Part shown: piece after piece, positions 1 through 8,520 of the stretch | How positions within the stretch are numbered: the stretch's first letter is position 1 | How the letters are laid out: each line of letters begins with the position of its first letter | NCBI GenBank assembly: GCA_002299965.1 | Contig: DBOM01000069.1 | Location: forward strand, 1-44,476 | Source of the DNA: Caldiserica bacterium UBA646 | Lineage (GTDB): Bacteria > Caldisericota > Caldisericia > Caldisericales > Caldisericaceae | Direction of reading: 5' to 3' | DNA length: 44,476 nucleotides | Notes under the pieces: generated by a model | Seen by the model: only the letters and a program-made list of their open reading frames with translations | What the model was told of the DNA's origin: nothing | Databases searched by the model: none | Program-made: the position numbers and the translations under genes

Positions 1-85
1 TTTAGGTTTTTCTGGTGTCGTTTTCTTTTTTTCCCTTATTTTACCAATATCTTTAGGTTTTTCTGGTGTCGTTTTCTTTTTTTCC
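1..85. repeat. 34-bp direct repeat, period 51 bp, inside a CDS
   Basis: Positions 1-34 and 52-85 are identical (tttaggtttttctggtgtcg followed by a T/C-rich stretch). The 51-bp period is 17 codons, so the repeat keeps frame in the minus-strand ORF and duplicates a Lys/Thr/Pro/Glu linker. More copies may lie beyond the window edge. Confidence 0.9.
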
Positions 86-378
86 GTATCCTTTTTTTTC
101 ATTAACGGTTTAATTTGCTTAGTTTTTTCCACCACTTCTTCCTCAATGCTGTCTAATATTTCTAGAATGTCTCGAACTTCAGTTTTGGTCTTTTCTGATA
201 ATTTTTCTTTCCTGTACAAAGAATAAATCTTTTCTCCCAACTCTACAAATTTGCCTCTTTTCGAGGAATTGAGTGAAGCAATTTCAGCTTTAATTTTCGC
301 AGTCTTTCCAAGTTTGACAGCTCTGTCACTAGCTTCCTGCGCACTTTTTTTTACTTTTTCCCAAAACTCATCCATCAT
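1..378 (-). CDS. Lys/Glu-rich coiled-coil protein, C-terminus outside window
   Basis: The frame is open from ATG 378 to the window edge with no stop (126 codons). The start is set by AAGGAGG 5 nt upstream; a second ATG follows directly and is equally possible. Residues 1-90 are almost all charged helix (MMDEFWEKVKKSAQEASD...), which suggests a cytoplasmic coiled coil. The layout resembles small bacterial proteins of the form helical N-part plus C-terminal zinc ribbon, but the C-terminus is not visible, so that is inference. The last visible 30 residues hold an in-frame repeat of KKKTTPEKPK. It follows tpiA by about 30 bp on the same strand and is probably the last visible gene of the phoH-tpiA unit. 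No specific function is recognised. Confidence 0.75.
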   Translation of the reverse strand, partial: MMDEFWEKVKKSAQEASDRAVKLGKTAKIKAEIASLNSSKRGKFVELGEKIYSLYRKEKLSEKTKTEVRDILEILDSIEEEVVEKTKQIKPLMKKKDTEKKKTTPEKPKDIGKIREKKKTTPEKPK

Positions 379-408
379 AAACACCTCCTTTTTTAAGTAA
401 TTAAAGAT

Positions 409-1176
409 TTATAACTTTTTACACTCCATTAATATCTTTCCAATATCGTAAAAATCTTCACATTTCAGGCTAGCACCACCTACAAGTCCTCCGTCAATTT
501 CGTCTAAGACAGCAAATTCTCTAAAGTTTTTGGGCTTTATGCTTCCACCATAAAGAATTGTCATATTCGCACCCATACCTCTACCGAACATGTCATCCAG
601 AATAGACCTTATAAACTTATGTATCTCAGCTGCTTCATCCGGGCTTGCAGTAACCCCCGTACCAATTGCCCATACAGGCTCATATGCAATAATAATACGA
701 TCAAGAACTTCCCTTGAAATGCCATCAAGAGCTATTCTAATTTCTTTGCTGATAACTTCCTCCGTTCTACCAGCATCTCTCTCTTCAAGTTTTTCTCCTA
801 CACAAAGTATCACATCCATCTCATTTTCAACCACCGAACGAATTTTCTTTTTTATGAGTTCGTCTGGTTCATTGAAAATGTTCCTGCGCTCGGAATGTCC
901 TACAATCACATACTTAGCCCCTGCTTCCTTAAGCATTATTGGAGAAATTTCGCCAGTAAAAGCTCCTTCCTTTTCAAAATAGACATTCTGCCCACCAACA
1001 CTTATATTGGTGCCCTTTAATGATTCACTTACAGAATAAAGAGCTGTAAAGGTAGGAAAAATAATTACATTAAGTGGCAATCCAGCAAATTTTTCCTTTA
1101 GGCACAAAGCAAGCTCTTTGCTCTCCTTAATAGTTTTGTGCATCTTCCAATTTCCTGCAAGAATAATATCTCTCAT
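409..1176 (-). CDS. tpiA: triosephosphate isomerase
   Basis: Interconverts dihydroxyacetone phosphate and glyceraldehyde 3-phosphate in glycolysis and gluconeogenesis; cytoplasmic TIM barrel. The 255-aa length is normal for the family. Catalytic residues are visible: Asn9/Lys11 in AGNWKMHK, His94 in VIVGHSERR, Glu166 in AYEPVWAIGTG, and the C-terminal phosphate loops YGGSIKP and GGLVGGASL. ATG 1176 overlaps the cdd stop as ATGA, with GGGGGA upstream, so it is translated by coupling. It sits apart from other glycolytic genes (no gap, pgk or gpmI nearby) at the end of the ybeY/cdd cluster. Complete, with no oddities. Confidence 0.98.
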   Translation of the reverse strand: MRDIILAGNWKMHKTIKESKELALCLKEKFAGLPLNVIIFPTFTALYSVSESLKGTNISVGGQNVYFEKEGAFTGEISPIMLKEAGAKYVIVGHSERRNIFNEPDELIKKKIRSVVENEMDVILCVGEKLEERDAGRTEEVISKEIRIALDGISREVLDRIIIAYEPVWAIGTGVTASPDEAAEIHKFIRSILDDMFGRGMGANMTILYGGSIKPKNFREFAVLDEIDGGLVGGASLKCEDFYDIGKILMECKKL

Positions 1177-1577
1177 TTTATATCCCCCAAATCTTCTTTC
1201 GTAAATGCATCTGGCAGTATTTGATCAAGTAATGCTTCCTTCACCTTGCCATCAATATTTATTGCATAAATTTTAAGGTTGGGAGCAAATTCTGACAATA
1301 CTTGTCGACATATACCACACGGCATCACAGGTTTTTTAGTATCCGTTGCAATAGCAATAGCCAAAAACTCCTTTTCACCTTCGCTCACCGCTTTAAACAA
1401 TGCAACTCTTTCTGCACAAATACTTGCGCCATAACTCGAATTCTCTATATTACATCCACTGTATACTTTCCCATTTTTTGTGAGTATTGTCGCCCCTACT
1501 TTAAAATGAGAATAAGGAGCATAAGCATTATTTCGCGCTTTAACAGCCATTTTCAGTAATTCGTCCCTGTCTATCAA
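1173..1577 (-). CDS. cdd: cytidine deaminase
   Basis: Zn-dependent deamination of cytidine/deoxycytidine to uridine/deoxyuridine in pyrimidine salvage. At 134 aa it matches the short homotetrameric (Bacillus-type) class. Zinc ligands and catalytic Glu are visible: Cys54-Ala-Glu56 in SICAER, and Cys87/Cys90 in PCGICRQ; substrate residues are in GCNIENSS. The start is TTG 1577, overlapping the stop of the CNNM gene as TTGA; the next Met (residue 10) would cut into the conserved N-terminus. cdd next to ybeY is a conserved bacterial arrangement, here without era or dgkA. Confidence 0.97.
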   Translation of the reverse strand: MIDRDELLKMAVKARNNAYAPYSHFKVGATILTKNGKVYSGCNIENSSYGASICAERVALFKAVSEGEKEFLAIAIATDTKKPVMPCGICRQVLSEFAPNLKIYAINIDGKVKEALLDQILPDAFTKEDLGDIK

Positions 1578-2863
1578 CTCTCTTTGCCCCCTGATTTTAG
1601 AATTACCTTTACTTTAAGGATTCTTCTCCCCCTGATTTTATTCACAATAAATTTAAAACCGTCAAAATTCACTTCTTCCCCGGGATGAGGCAATCTTCCC
1701 AATCTTTCTAATATAATGCCTCCAATTGTATCTGCTTCTTCGCTGGGTAAATTCTTTCCAAAAACCTCATTAAATTCATCAATACCCATTGTACCTGATG
1801 CAAGGTATGCGTGTTCTCCAATTTTTTGAAAGATTTCTTCTCCTTTTTCGTGCTCATCCTGGATCTCTCCTACAATTTCCTCTAACAAATCCTCCATTGT
1901 AACAAGACCGGAGATGCCACCATATTCATCAAATACAAGAGCCATCTGTATTTTTTTATTTTGCATCTCTCTAAAAAGCTCGTCCACACATTTTGTCTCT
2001 GGCACAAAATACGCTTCTCTCACTATATTTTTAAGGTCAATTTCAGATTTTCCGCTTGCAAATAGTTGAAAAAGATCCTTTACATATAAAACACCTATAA
2101 TTTCATCCATTTTTTCGGTATATACAGGAATTCTCGAGTGATTACTTTGCACAACCACATCCAGGATATGCTCCATGTTAGCATCTACGGGAAGAGCTAC
2201 AATATCAACCCTTGGCGTCATCACTTCTCGTACATGCGTATCGCCAAACTCAAAAATACTAAAGATCATTTCCTCTTCGTTTTTTTTAATTATTCCTTCT
2301 TCCTTGCTGAGATGCAACATATTAAGAACCTCTTCATGATCAACAAATACTCTTTGCTTCTCATGTTTTATGCCAAAGAGCGCAAGAAATCCTTTCGAAA
2401 CCAAAGATAAAAACCAGGCAAAAGGAAAAAAAAGATACCAAAAAAATAGAAAAGGAGAATAAAATGTTGTGGATACTTTTTCTGGATGATAAGATGAAAT
2501 ACTCTTTGGAATCATTTCGCCAAACAGTACAATTATAATTGTCATGCCTACAGTAGTAATGATAATTGCTGAAGATTGAGGAAGTTGCCTTGCTGCAGCA
2601 AAAGAAACACTCAAATAAGCAGCTAAAACCGAAGCAAGGATATTTATAAAGTTATTTCCAAGTACAATAGGCCCTATAAACTTTTCTGGCTTTTTTTTCA
2701 ATTCCAAAATCTTTTTAGCCGCAATAGAGCCACGTAAAGCCATAGATTCAAGTTTAATTCTCGATGCGGAAAAAAGCGCAGCCTCCATTCCAGAAAAAAA
2801 TGCAGAAAAGATCAACAATAAGATTAAGGCCAAAAGATAATAAATCCAACTCAATAATTCCAT
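1574..2863 (-). CDS. CNNM/CorC-family membrane transporter with CBS pair
   Basis: DUF21/CNNM membrane domain in the first ~190 residues (motif FSGMEAALFSASRI and three to four hydrophobic segments), then a cytosolic CBS-domain pair (about 200-330) and a C-terminal CorC_HlyC domain. Family members (older name hemolysin C/TlyC) are linked to Mg2+/Co2+ export or homeostasis. I place the start at ATG 2863: AAAGGAGG lies 10 nt upstream and the codon overlaps the ybeY stop as TGATG, giving 429 aa. An ATG at 2893 would add ten residues that encode the Shine-Dalgarno itself. Members often sit next to ybeY, as here. The ion specificity cannot be read from the sequence. Confidence 0.92.
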   Translation of the reverse strand: MELLSWIYYLLALILLLIFSAFFSGMEAALFSASRIKLESMALRGSIAAKKILELKKKPEKFIGPIVLGNNFINILASVLAAYLSVSFAAARQLPQSSAIIITTVGMTIIIVLFGEMIPKSISSYHPEKVSTTFYSPFLFFWYLFFPFAWFLSLVSKGFLALFGIKHEKQRVFVDHEEVLNMLHLSKEEGIIKKNEEEMIFSIFEFGDTHVREVMTPRVDIVALPVDANMEHILDVVVQSNHSRIPVYTEKMDEIIGVLYVKDLFQLFASGKSEIDLKNIVREAYFVPETKCVDELFREMQNKKIQMALVFDEYGGISGLVTMEDLLEEIVGEIQDEHEKGEEIFQKIGEHAYLASGTMGIDEFNEVFGKNLPSEEADTIGGIILERLGRLPHPGEEVNFDGFKFIVNKIRGRRILKVKVILKSGGKES

Positions 2864-3315
2864 CAATGCCCAGCCTCCTTTATAAAGTTCCACCGCGGGA
2901 TACTCTTGAATATTTCTTCTTCTTTCTTTTCCATAAGTAATTGATCTTCTTTCCTAATATGATCATAGCCCAACAAATGCAAAAAACCATGGATCAAAAG
3001 AAATGTAATATAATCAACAAAATTATTACCATATTTGTTTGCCTCTTCTGATGCAACAATTGGGCAAATTACAATGTCACCAATAATCTTCTCGCCTGCT
3101 ACAACATCCAGAAACGAGAAAGAAATAACATTTGTCGCTTTATTGCTTTTTCTAAAACGTTTGTTTATATTTCTTATTCTCTTTTTCCCCACAAAAGATA
3201 TACTGACAATGCCGTCTCTACAGCTTGCAAGCTCACCAATACGCTTGACCAGTTGCTTCAACTTCTTTGCATCGATGATATACTTCCGAGAGTAATTAAT
3301 CATTTCCACTTTCAT
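2863..3315 (-). CDS. ybeY: endoribonuclease YbeY (rRNA maturation/quality control)
   Basis: Zn-dependent single-strand endoribonuclease for 16S rRNA 3'-end maturation and ribosome quality control. The signature HGFLHLLGYDH is at residues 109-119 (His109, His113, His119 as metal ligands); the 150-aa length is typical. The start is ambiguous: ATG 3315 overlaps pgpH by 20 nt, while ATG 3303 overlaps by 8 nt, and neither has a strong Shine-Dalgarno. Its place in phoH-pgpH-ybeY-cdd is a widely conserved order. Confidence 0.95.
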   Translation of the reverse strand: MKVEMINYSRKYIIDAKKLKQLVKRIGELASCRDGIVSISFVGKKRIRNINKRFRKSNKATNVISFSFLDVVAGEKIIGDIVICPIVASEEANKYGNNFVDYITFLLIHGFLHLLGYDHIRKEDQLLMEKKEEEIFKSIPRWNFIKEAGH

Positions 3316-5386
3316 CGATCTCTGGATAACTCTCTCTTGTATGAAATAAAGAAAGTAGCGTTCTTACAAACGAATCTTTTATTTCTGCCAAATCTTTAAA
3401 CGTAATGTCAGATTCGCTCAACTGACCATCGCTAACTCTATTTTTTATGATTGAATTTACCATCTCTTCAATTTTGTTAAAATCCGGATTCGAAACAGTA
3501 TGTCCAAGCGCTTCCACGGCATCTGCAAGCATAACAATAGCTGTCTCCTTATTCTGGGGAAGAGGTCCCGGATAACGAAAATCACTCTTTCGTACCGCGC
3601 CATTACTCTCTTTAGATTTATGATAAAAATAGGATACAATAGTGGTTCCATGGTGTGTCGCAATAAAATCGGTTATTTCCTGCGGTAAACGGGATTTTTT
3701 CGCCAGATGAATACCATCCTTAACATGATTAATAATGACAGTCTTACTAAGATTTGGAGTAAGTTCATCATGTATGTTCGGAATTGCTTGTTGGTTTTCT
3801 GTAAAAAAATAAGGGTGGAACATCTTTCCGATGTCATGATAGTATGCGCCAACTCTTGTAAGTAGCGCATTTGCCCCAATTTTTTCAGCGGCGGAAGAAG
3901 CAAGATTAGAAACAATCATGCTGTGCTGATACGTACCAGGAGCTTTAATAAGCAACTCTCTTAGTAAAGGAGCTCCTGTATCTCCTAATTCTAACAACCT
4001 TAGTACGGTTGCCTCATTAAACAGATGATCCATAACAAAAACCATTCCCAATGCAACAACAGCACCGCCCAAAAAGTTTATAAAACCAAAAGATACATTT
4101 AATCCAATTTGTTTAAAACCAAGCTTGGAAGACAAACCTATAAATAGGGCAATGAAGGACATAGACAGACCTCCAACAATGCCTGCATAAAGAAATGTAA
4201 CCGTTTTTGCCATTTTACGAAGCAAAAACATAGAAACTATGGATGAAACTATAACAGCAAACATGATAGGAGATCTTAAAGCTAAAGGAAATGAAAGTAA
4301 AAAAGAGAAAGCAAGAGTAACAGTTAAGGCAGTAGGAAAATCAAAAAAAGCAAAAACAAGCATAGCAAGTAAAGGAATGGGAACAAGGTACGGAGAAATA
4401 TTTTCTAAGAATATCGATACGATATAAACAATACTAACAATAATTACAAATTCTGCAGTTTTTTTCACAATATTACTGGGATTAACGACAACGGATCTTT
4501 TAATTGCGATAAAGGAAAGAAGTAAAAAAATGCAAGTAAAAGCAAAAATACTAAGCACTACTTTCCAATCATCCCCTGTACGGATCACCCCAAGAGCCTT
4601 TAATACTTTTACTTCATCAGTCGTAATTTCCTCTCCCGCTCTCGCCACTACATCTCCCTTTGAAATCGTAATGACAATAGGAGACACTGCCTTTTTTACT
4701 TTCTCAATCTCTATTTCGGTAGCTTCTTTATCGTATATTAAATTAGGCTGGATAGTGTGATTTAATACATAGATCAAAAGCTCTTTCTCTTCTTCCTCTG
4801 AATCCAACTCGGCAATTGTTTCTATCCCTATATTAGTAGCTTGAGAAATTTTATCGCTCCTTACTCCAGTCAACAACAGGTTATACACTATGCCTTCCAA
4901 AGCTTTGTGCAACTGCTCTATTCTTCCAATTGATCCATACAAGAAAAAATCAGCAATCTGGGTATTATTTGATAAGAGATCAAGCAATTTTTCTCTTTTT
5001 GCTATCTCATCATCCTTGCTCGACAAAATTGATTCTAAAGAATAAAAAAAATCATTTACACTAGCTAAAACCTCGTCTTCTTTACTTCTATCAAGAAAAT
5101 ATACCGGGGAAACAGATTCTACCATCTTTTCTTGTAGTTCTTCAGTTTTAGCAACATCAATGTACGATACGTCTCTATTAGCTATAATTTCATGAGGGCT
5201 TACATCGCCTTCTTTGAGGTTAAGATTTGCTGGAAAATAGGAGTAAAACATAGGTACAATAATGACAATGGCAAGAAAAATTACTAAGATAATAGGAACT
5301 ATATTGCTCTTAAAATACACAATGAAATTACGAATAATATTTTTCTCAGTAAAAATATTATAAGAAAAACGACTATTCCTTGTCAT
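3296..5386 (-). CDS. pgpH: 7TM-HD membrane phosphohydrolase, PgpH type (c-di-AMP phosphodiesterase)
   Basis: Membrane HD-domain protein of 696 aa. One N-terminal TM segment (about 20-48) is followed by an extracytoplasmic 7TMR-HDED-like domain (about 50-270). A cluster of about seven hydrophobic helices comes next (about 275-465), then a cytosolic HD domain (about 480-640) with APGTYQHSM and the metal motif YYHDIGKMFHP. Characterised relatives (Listeria PgpH) hydrolyse c-di-AMP to pApA; that activity is family knowledge, not shown here. ATG 5386 has AAAGGA 6 nt upstream and overlaps phoH by 14 nt, so coupling is likely. Co-location with phoH and ybeY is conserved. Confidence 0.93.
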   Translation of the reverse strand: MTRNSRFSYNIFTEKNIIRNFIVYFKSNIVPIILVIFLAIVIIVPMFYSYFPANLNLKEGDVSPHEIIANRDVSYIDVAKTEELQEKMVESVSPVYFLDRSKEDEVLASVNDFFYSLESILSSKDDEIAKREKLLDLLSNNTQIADFFLYGSIGRIEQLHKALEGIVYNLLLTGVRSDKISQATNIGIETIAELDSEEEEKELLIYVLNHTIQPNLIYDKEATEIEIEKVKKAVSPIVITISKGDVVARAGEEITTDEVKVLKALGVIRTGDDWKVVLSIFAFTCIFLLLSFIAIKRSVVVNPSNIVKKTAEFVIIVSIVYIVSIFLENISPYLVPIPLLAMLVFAFFDFPTALTVTLAFSFLLSFPLALRSPIMFAVIVSSIVSMFLLRKMAKTVTFLYAGIVGGLSMSFIALFIGLSSKLGFKQIGLNVSFGFINFLGGAVVALGMVFVMDHLFNEATVLRLLELGDTGAPLLRELLIKAPGTYQHSMIVSNLASSAAEKIGANALLTRVGAYYHDIGKMFHPYFFTENQQAIPNIHDELTPNLSKTVIINHVKDGIHLAKKSRLPQEITDFIATHHGTTIVSYFYHKSKESNGAVRKSDFRYPGPLPQNKETAIVMLADAVEALGHTVSNPDFNKIEEMVNSIIKNRVSDGQLSESDITFKDLAEIKDSFVRTLLSLFHTRESYPEIDESGND

Positions 5387-6353
5387 GTTCTATCCTTTCG
5401 TATGCATTGATAATTCTCTGCACAAGTTTGTGCCGTACAACATCTTCACTTGTAAGATAGTTGAAACTAACACCTTCAATCTCTTTCAATATCCTTTTTA
5501 TTTTATGCAAACCAGATTCGCTATGTACAGAGTCAAGGTCGCTTTGAGTTACATCTCCTGTTATAACCATCTTAGATCCAGCCCCAAGCCTTGTAAGAAA
5601 CATCTTCATTTGCAATGGCGTCGTATTCTGAGCTTCATCTAAAATAACAAAAGCATTATTTAATGTTCTTCCCCGCATATAAGCAAGTGGCGCAATCTCT
5701 ATGGTTTTATTTTCAATAAACTTATATACTTTTTCTTGCCCCAACAAATCGTACAAGGCATCATATATTGGTCTAAAATAAGGATCTACTTTTTGTTGTA
5801 TATCCCCGGGAAGAAAACCTAATTTTTCACCTGCCTCAATTACGGGACGAGTCAAAACAATACGCATTACCCTGCCAGTCAAAAGATATTTTACAGCAAT
5901 AGCCACAGAAAGATATGTCTTTCCCGTCCCAGCCGGGCCAATAACAAATGTAATATCGCTTTTTTCCACTGCTTTTACAAAATTCCTCTGGCCAAAAGTT
6001 TTAGGAATAACGTTCCTTCCCTTAATATCTGTAATAATAACAGTCTCCGGAAGATTTTGAAGAAAACCTTTACCTTCTGAATGTTTTACTGCATAGATAA
6101 TTTCATCCACTGAGAAGTCATAATGTTTTTTTACCATATTCTCAATTTGTTGAAGAACTTTTTTAGCAATGTGGACATTTCTTTCTTCCCCTATAAGATG
6201 TATCACTTCGTCTCGCAAAATAATATCAATGCCAAGCTCATTCTCAATTGCTTTGACATTTTCATCTAATACCCCAAAAATCATCTGAGCATCTTTCTTG
6301 TTTCTTATATCTACTATATCCTCTACTATGCTTTTAACTTTTCCTTTCATCAT
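5373..6353 (-). CDS. phoH: PhoH-family P-loop ATPase
   Basis: Cytosolic ATPase with RNA-metabolism links in relatives. An N-terminal KH-like part (about 1-110) precedes a PhoH ATPase domain with Walker A GPAGTGKT at 139-146 and Walker B FVILDEAQNT. The 326-aa length is usual. The start is ATG 6353 (or the next codon, also ATG), because TAG lies directly upstream in frame. There is no Shine-Dalgarno: a TTGAAA-N16-TATCAT promoter ends 5 nt before the ATG, so the transcript probably starts at the ATG (leaderless). It is the first gene of the unit running to tpiA. Confidence 0.95.
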   Translation of the reverse strand: MMKGKVKSIVEDIVDIRNKKDAQMIFGVLDENVKAIENELGIDIILRDEVIHLIGEERNVHIAKKVLQQIENMVKKHYDFSVDEIIYAVKHSEGKGFLQNLPETVIITDIKGRNVIPKTFGQRNFVKAVEKSDITFVIGPAGTGKTYLSVAIAVKYLLTGRVMRIVLTRPVIEAGEKLGFLPGDIQQKVDPYFRPIYDALYDLLGQEKVYKFIENKTIEIAPLAYMRGRTLNNAFVILDEAQNTTPLQMKMFLTRLGAGSKMVITGDVTQSDLDSVHSESGLHKIKRILKEIEGVSFNYLTSEDVVRHKLVQRIINAYERIEHDKE

Positions 6354-6358
6354 CTATT

Positions 6359-6386
6359 ATGATACTATATTATTTAGCTTTTTCAA
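6359..6386 (-). promoter_or_regulatory. promoter of the phoH unit, predicted leaderless
   Basis: On the minus strand, -35 TTGAAA (6386-6381), a 16-bp spacer and -10 TATCAT (6364-6359). The ATG begins at 6353, about where +1 should fall, and no Shine-Dalgarno lies between. The 16-bp spacer matches the other promoters in the window. The rest of the 98-bp gap to ispG holds only an 18-codon ORF that I do not credit. Confidence 0.5.
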
Positions 6387-6451
6387 ATTTTATCACCTGC
6401 TCAAAACACTCCTTAAAAAATTTATTCATCTTTACATGAAGTTTTAGGAAG

Positions 6452-7498
6452 TTATTTCTTACTTTCAATAAGTTTTTTTAATTCATCTCTAAAAGCAGAA
6501 TAGAGATGCTCCTCTTTTACAATCCTTACTGCTTTGCCTTTTCTAAATATTACTCCACTTTTCTTGCCCCCAGCAAGGCCAATATCAGCATCGGCTGCCT
6601 CTCCCGGGCCATTCACCACACATCCCATAATAGCAACCCTTACAGGAATATCAACTTCTTCAAATTCCTCTTTTACTTGTTTTACAATTTCAAAAAGATT
6701 GATCTCACATCGCCCACAGGTCGGACAAGATACAATTTCTAACCCTCCCTTTCTTAAACGGAGACTCCTGAGTAAAGTTATTCCAGCTTTTATCTCTTCA
6801 ATTGGATCTGCTGTGATAGAATATCTGATAGTATCGCCAATACCCTCCATTAAAAGACATCCAATTCCAACACTGCTCTTCACAAGCGATTCTTCTTTTG
6901 GCCCAGCTTCTGTTATACCGATATGCAGAGGGTATCTAACAAGTTCAGCAATTTTTTCATTCGCCCTAACCGTTAGTATCGCATCAGATGTTTTAATGGA
7001 CACTATAATATTGTTAAAATCAACGCTCTCAAGTATCTTGATTTCGTCTAATGCATTTTTTACAAGTGCCTCAACGGGATTATCCGGCTTTTTTTTAAAT
7101 GAACCAAGATTTGTACCAACACGAATAGGAATGCTTCGATTCTTTGCGGCAAGTGCAATCTTTTTAATCCACTCTTCATCCTGAATGTTGGAAGGATTTA
7201 AACGTAATTTATCCACTCCTTGGCTAATTGATTCCATCGCAATTAATGGATCAAAATGAACATCAGCAATAAGCGGAATATGTATTTTACTCTTAATTTT
7301 TGAAAGCGCCTCAGCAGATTCGATATCTGGCACTGCTACGCGCACGAGATCACAGCCTGCTTCTTCCAGACGCAATATTTGATTCACTGTTGATACAACA
7401 TCTCTTGTATCTGTTTTAGCCATAGACTGGACAAGAATAGGATTCCCCCCGCCAATTGTCCTGTTCCCTATATTAACAGCAATTGATCTTGATTTCAT
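6452..7498 (-). CDS. ispG: 4-hydroxy-3-methylbut-2-en-1-yl diphosphate synthase
   Basis: Penultimate enzyme of the DXP (MEP) isoprenoid pathway; converts MEcPP to HMBPP with a [4Fe-4S] cluster. TIM-barrel N-part starts with the typical GNRTIGGGNPILVQSMAKTD; the C-terminal cluster domain carries SCPTCGRCEI and IMGCVVNGPGEA, giving the Cys ligands. At 348 aa it is the short bacterial form. ATG 7498 overlaps the rseP stop as ATGA. Together with dxr and uppS upstream it gives this operon three isoprenoid genes; ispD/E/F/H are not in the window. Confidence 0.97.
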   Translation of the reverse strand: MKSRSIAVNIGNRTIGGGNPILVQSMAKTDTRDVVSTVNQILRLEEAGCDLVRVAVPDIESAEALSKIKSKIHIPLIADVHFDPLIAMESISQGVDKLRLNPSNIQDEEWIKKIALAAKNRSIPIRVGTNLGSFKKKPDNPVEALVKNALDEIKILESVDFNNIIVSIKTSDAILTVRANEKIAELVRYPLHIGITEAGPKEESLVKSSVGIGCLLMEGIGDTIRYSITADPIEEIKAGITLLRSLRLRKGGLEIVSCPTCGRCEINLFEIVKQVKEEFEEVDIPVRVAIMGCVVNGPGEAADADIGLAGGKKSGVIFRKGKAVRIVKEEHLYSAFRDELKKLIESKK

Positions 7499-8520
7499 CT
7501 GCCTATTAGACGTATAATATCATTGATACTGACTAAAAACATGATGCCTAAAATAACTATAAATCCTGCACCTTGGACAGAAAGCTGTTTTTCGGGTGGA
7601 ACAGGTTTGTGAGTTATTGCTTCCCACAGTATGAGAACAATCCAGCTTCCATCAAGAGCAGGTATCGGAAGAAGATTTGTAAAACCTATTGCAATACTGA
7701 TAAACGCAGAAAACCAGAGTAAATTTGCAAAACCACCACTCGCAGCCTGACCTGTCATTGCTGCAATACCAATAGGGCCAGCAATAGACGAAATTCCCTT
7801 CATGGTAAAAAGTAGCGGAATAGAAATAGTCATCTGATAAAGCAGTTTCCCAGTCCAAACAACGCCTTCCCATAAAGCTCTAAACAGAGAGTATTTTTCA
7901 CTTGACGAATAAACTCCAATGACCCATATACCTGAAATAGGATCTTTTTTAGGCATTACAGTCAATGGAACCTTCTCGCCTTTTCTTTCAACCGTAACCT
8001 GTAATGCCCTTCCATCACTCGCATGAATAATATCCGTCATTTCTTCCCAGGAGTCAATGTATTCGCCATCTATTTCGATAATTTTGTCTCCTTGTTGCAT
8101 GCCTGCTGCATATGCAGGACTTTCTGCCATCACAGAAGAAATTGTTGTAGTACGAATAAACGGATTGCCAAAAGAAGCAAAAACAATAGCAAATATAATA
8201 ATTGCAAAAATAAAATTCATTCCAGGCCCCATAAAAACAGAAATAAACCTTTGCCACAACGTTTTTGTATAGAACCCATCAGGAGCATCAAGATTATCGT
8301 CCATTCCTCGAAACTTTGCATAGCCTAAAATAGGAATAATTCCTACCTTGTACTCAGTTCCTCCTATTTTTTTACGAAATATAGATGGGCCAAATCCTAT
8401 ACTAAATTCTTCAACAGTAATCCCGGATTTTTTAGCAGCAAAAAAATGTCCAAATTCATGAACAAGAGCAATTATACTAATTATAATTATGCCATATGCA
8501 ATTTGTAAAGCTAAATTCAT
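7495..8520 (-). CDS. rseP: site-2 zinc metalloprotease RseP
   Basis: Integral membrane protease of the S2P/M50 family that cleaves transmembrane substrates (anti-sigma factors, remnant signal peptides in relatives). Zinc motif HEFGH at residues 21-25 lies in the first TM helix; a PDZ domain spans about 110-195; the third ligand motif is NLLPIPALDGSW near residue 285, followed by C-terminal TM helices. It has 341 aa, the one-PDZ form seen in Gram-positives, whereas E. coli has two. ATG 8520 overlaps the dxr stop as ATGA. The dxr-rseP-ispG order is conserved. Confidence 0.96.
   Translation of the reverse strand: MNLALQIAYGIIIISIIALVHEFGHFFAAKKSGITVEEFSIGFGPSIFRKKIGGTEYKVGIIPILGYAKFRGMDDNLDAPDGFYTKTLWQRFISVFMGPGMNFIFAIIIFAIVFASFGNPFIRTTTISSVMAESPAYAAGMQQGDKIIEIDGEYIDSWEEMTDIIHASDGRALQVTVERKGEKVPLTVMPKKDPISGIWVIGVYSSSEKYSLFRALWEGVVWTGKLLYQMTISIPLLFTMKGISSIAGPIGIAAMTGQAASGGFANLLWFSAFISIAIGFTNLLPIPALDGSWIVLILWEAITHKPVPPEKQLSVQGAGFIVILGIMFLVSINDIIRLIGR

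Noticed and set aside
6373..6429. 18-codon ORF (MNKFFKECFEQVIKFEKAK) in the gap upstream of phoH on the minus strand
   Set aside because: It overlaps the predicted promoter, lacks a clear Shine-Dalgarno, and is short enough to arise by chance.
6534..7184. 216-codon open frame opposite ispG
   Set aside because: It lies antisense to a clear ispG with all cluster motifs; its Ser/Pro/Phe-rich translation shows no family pattern.
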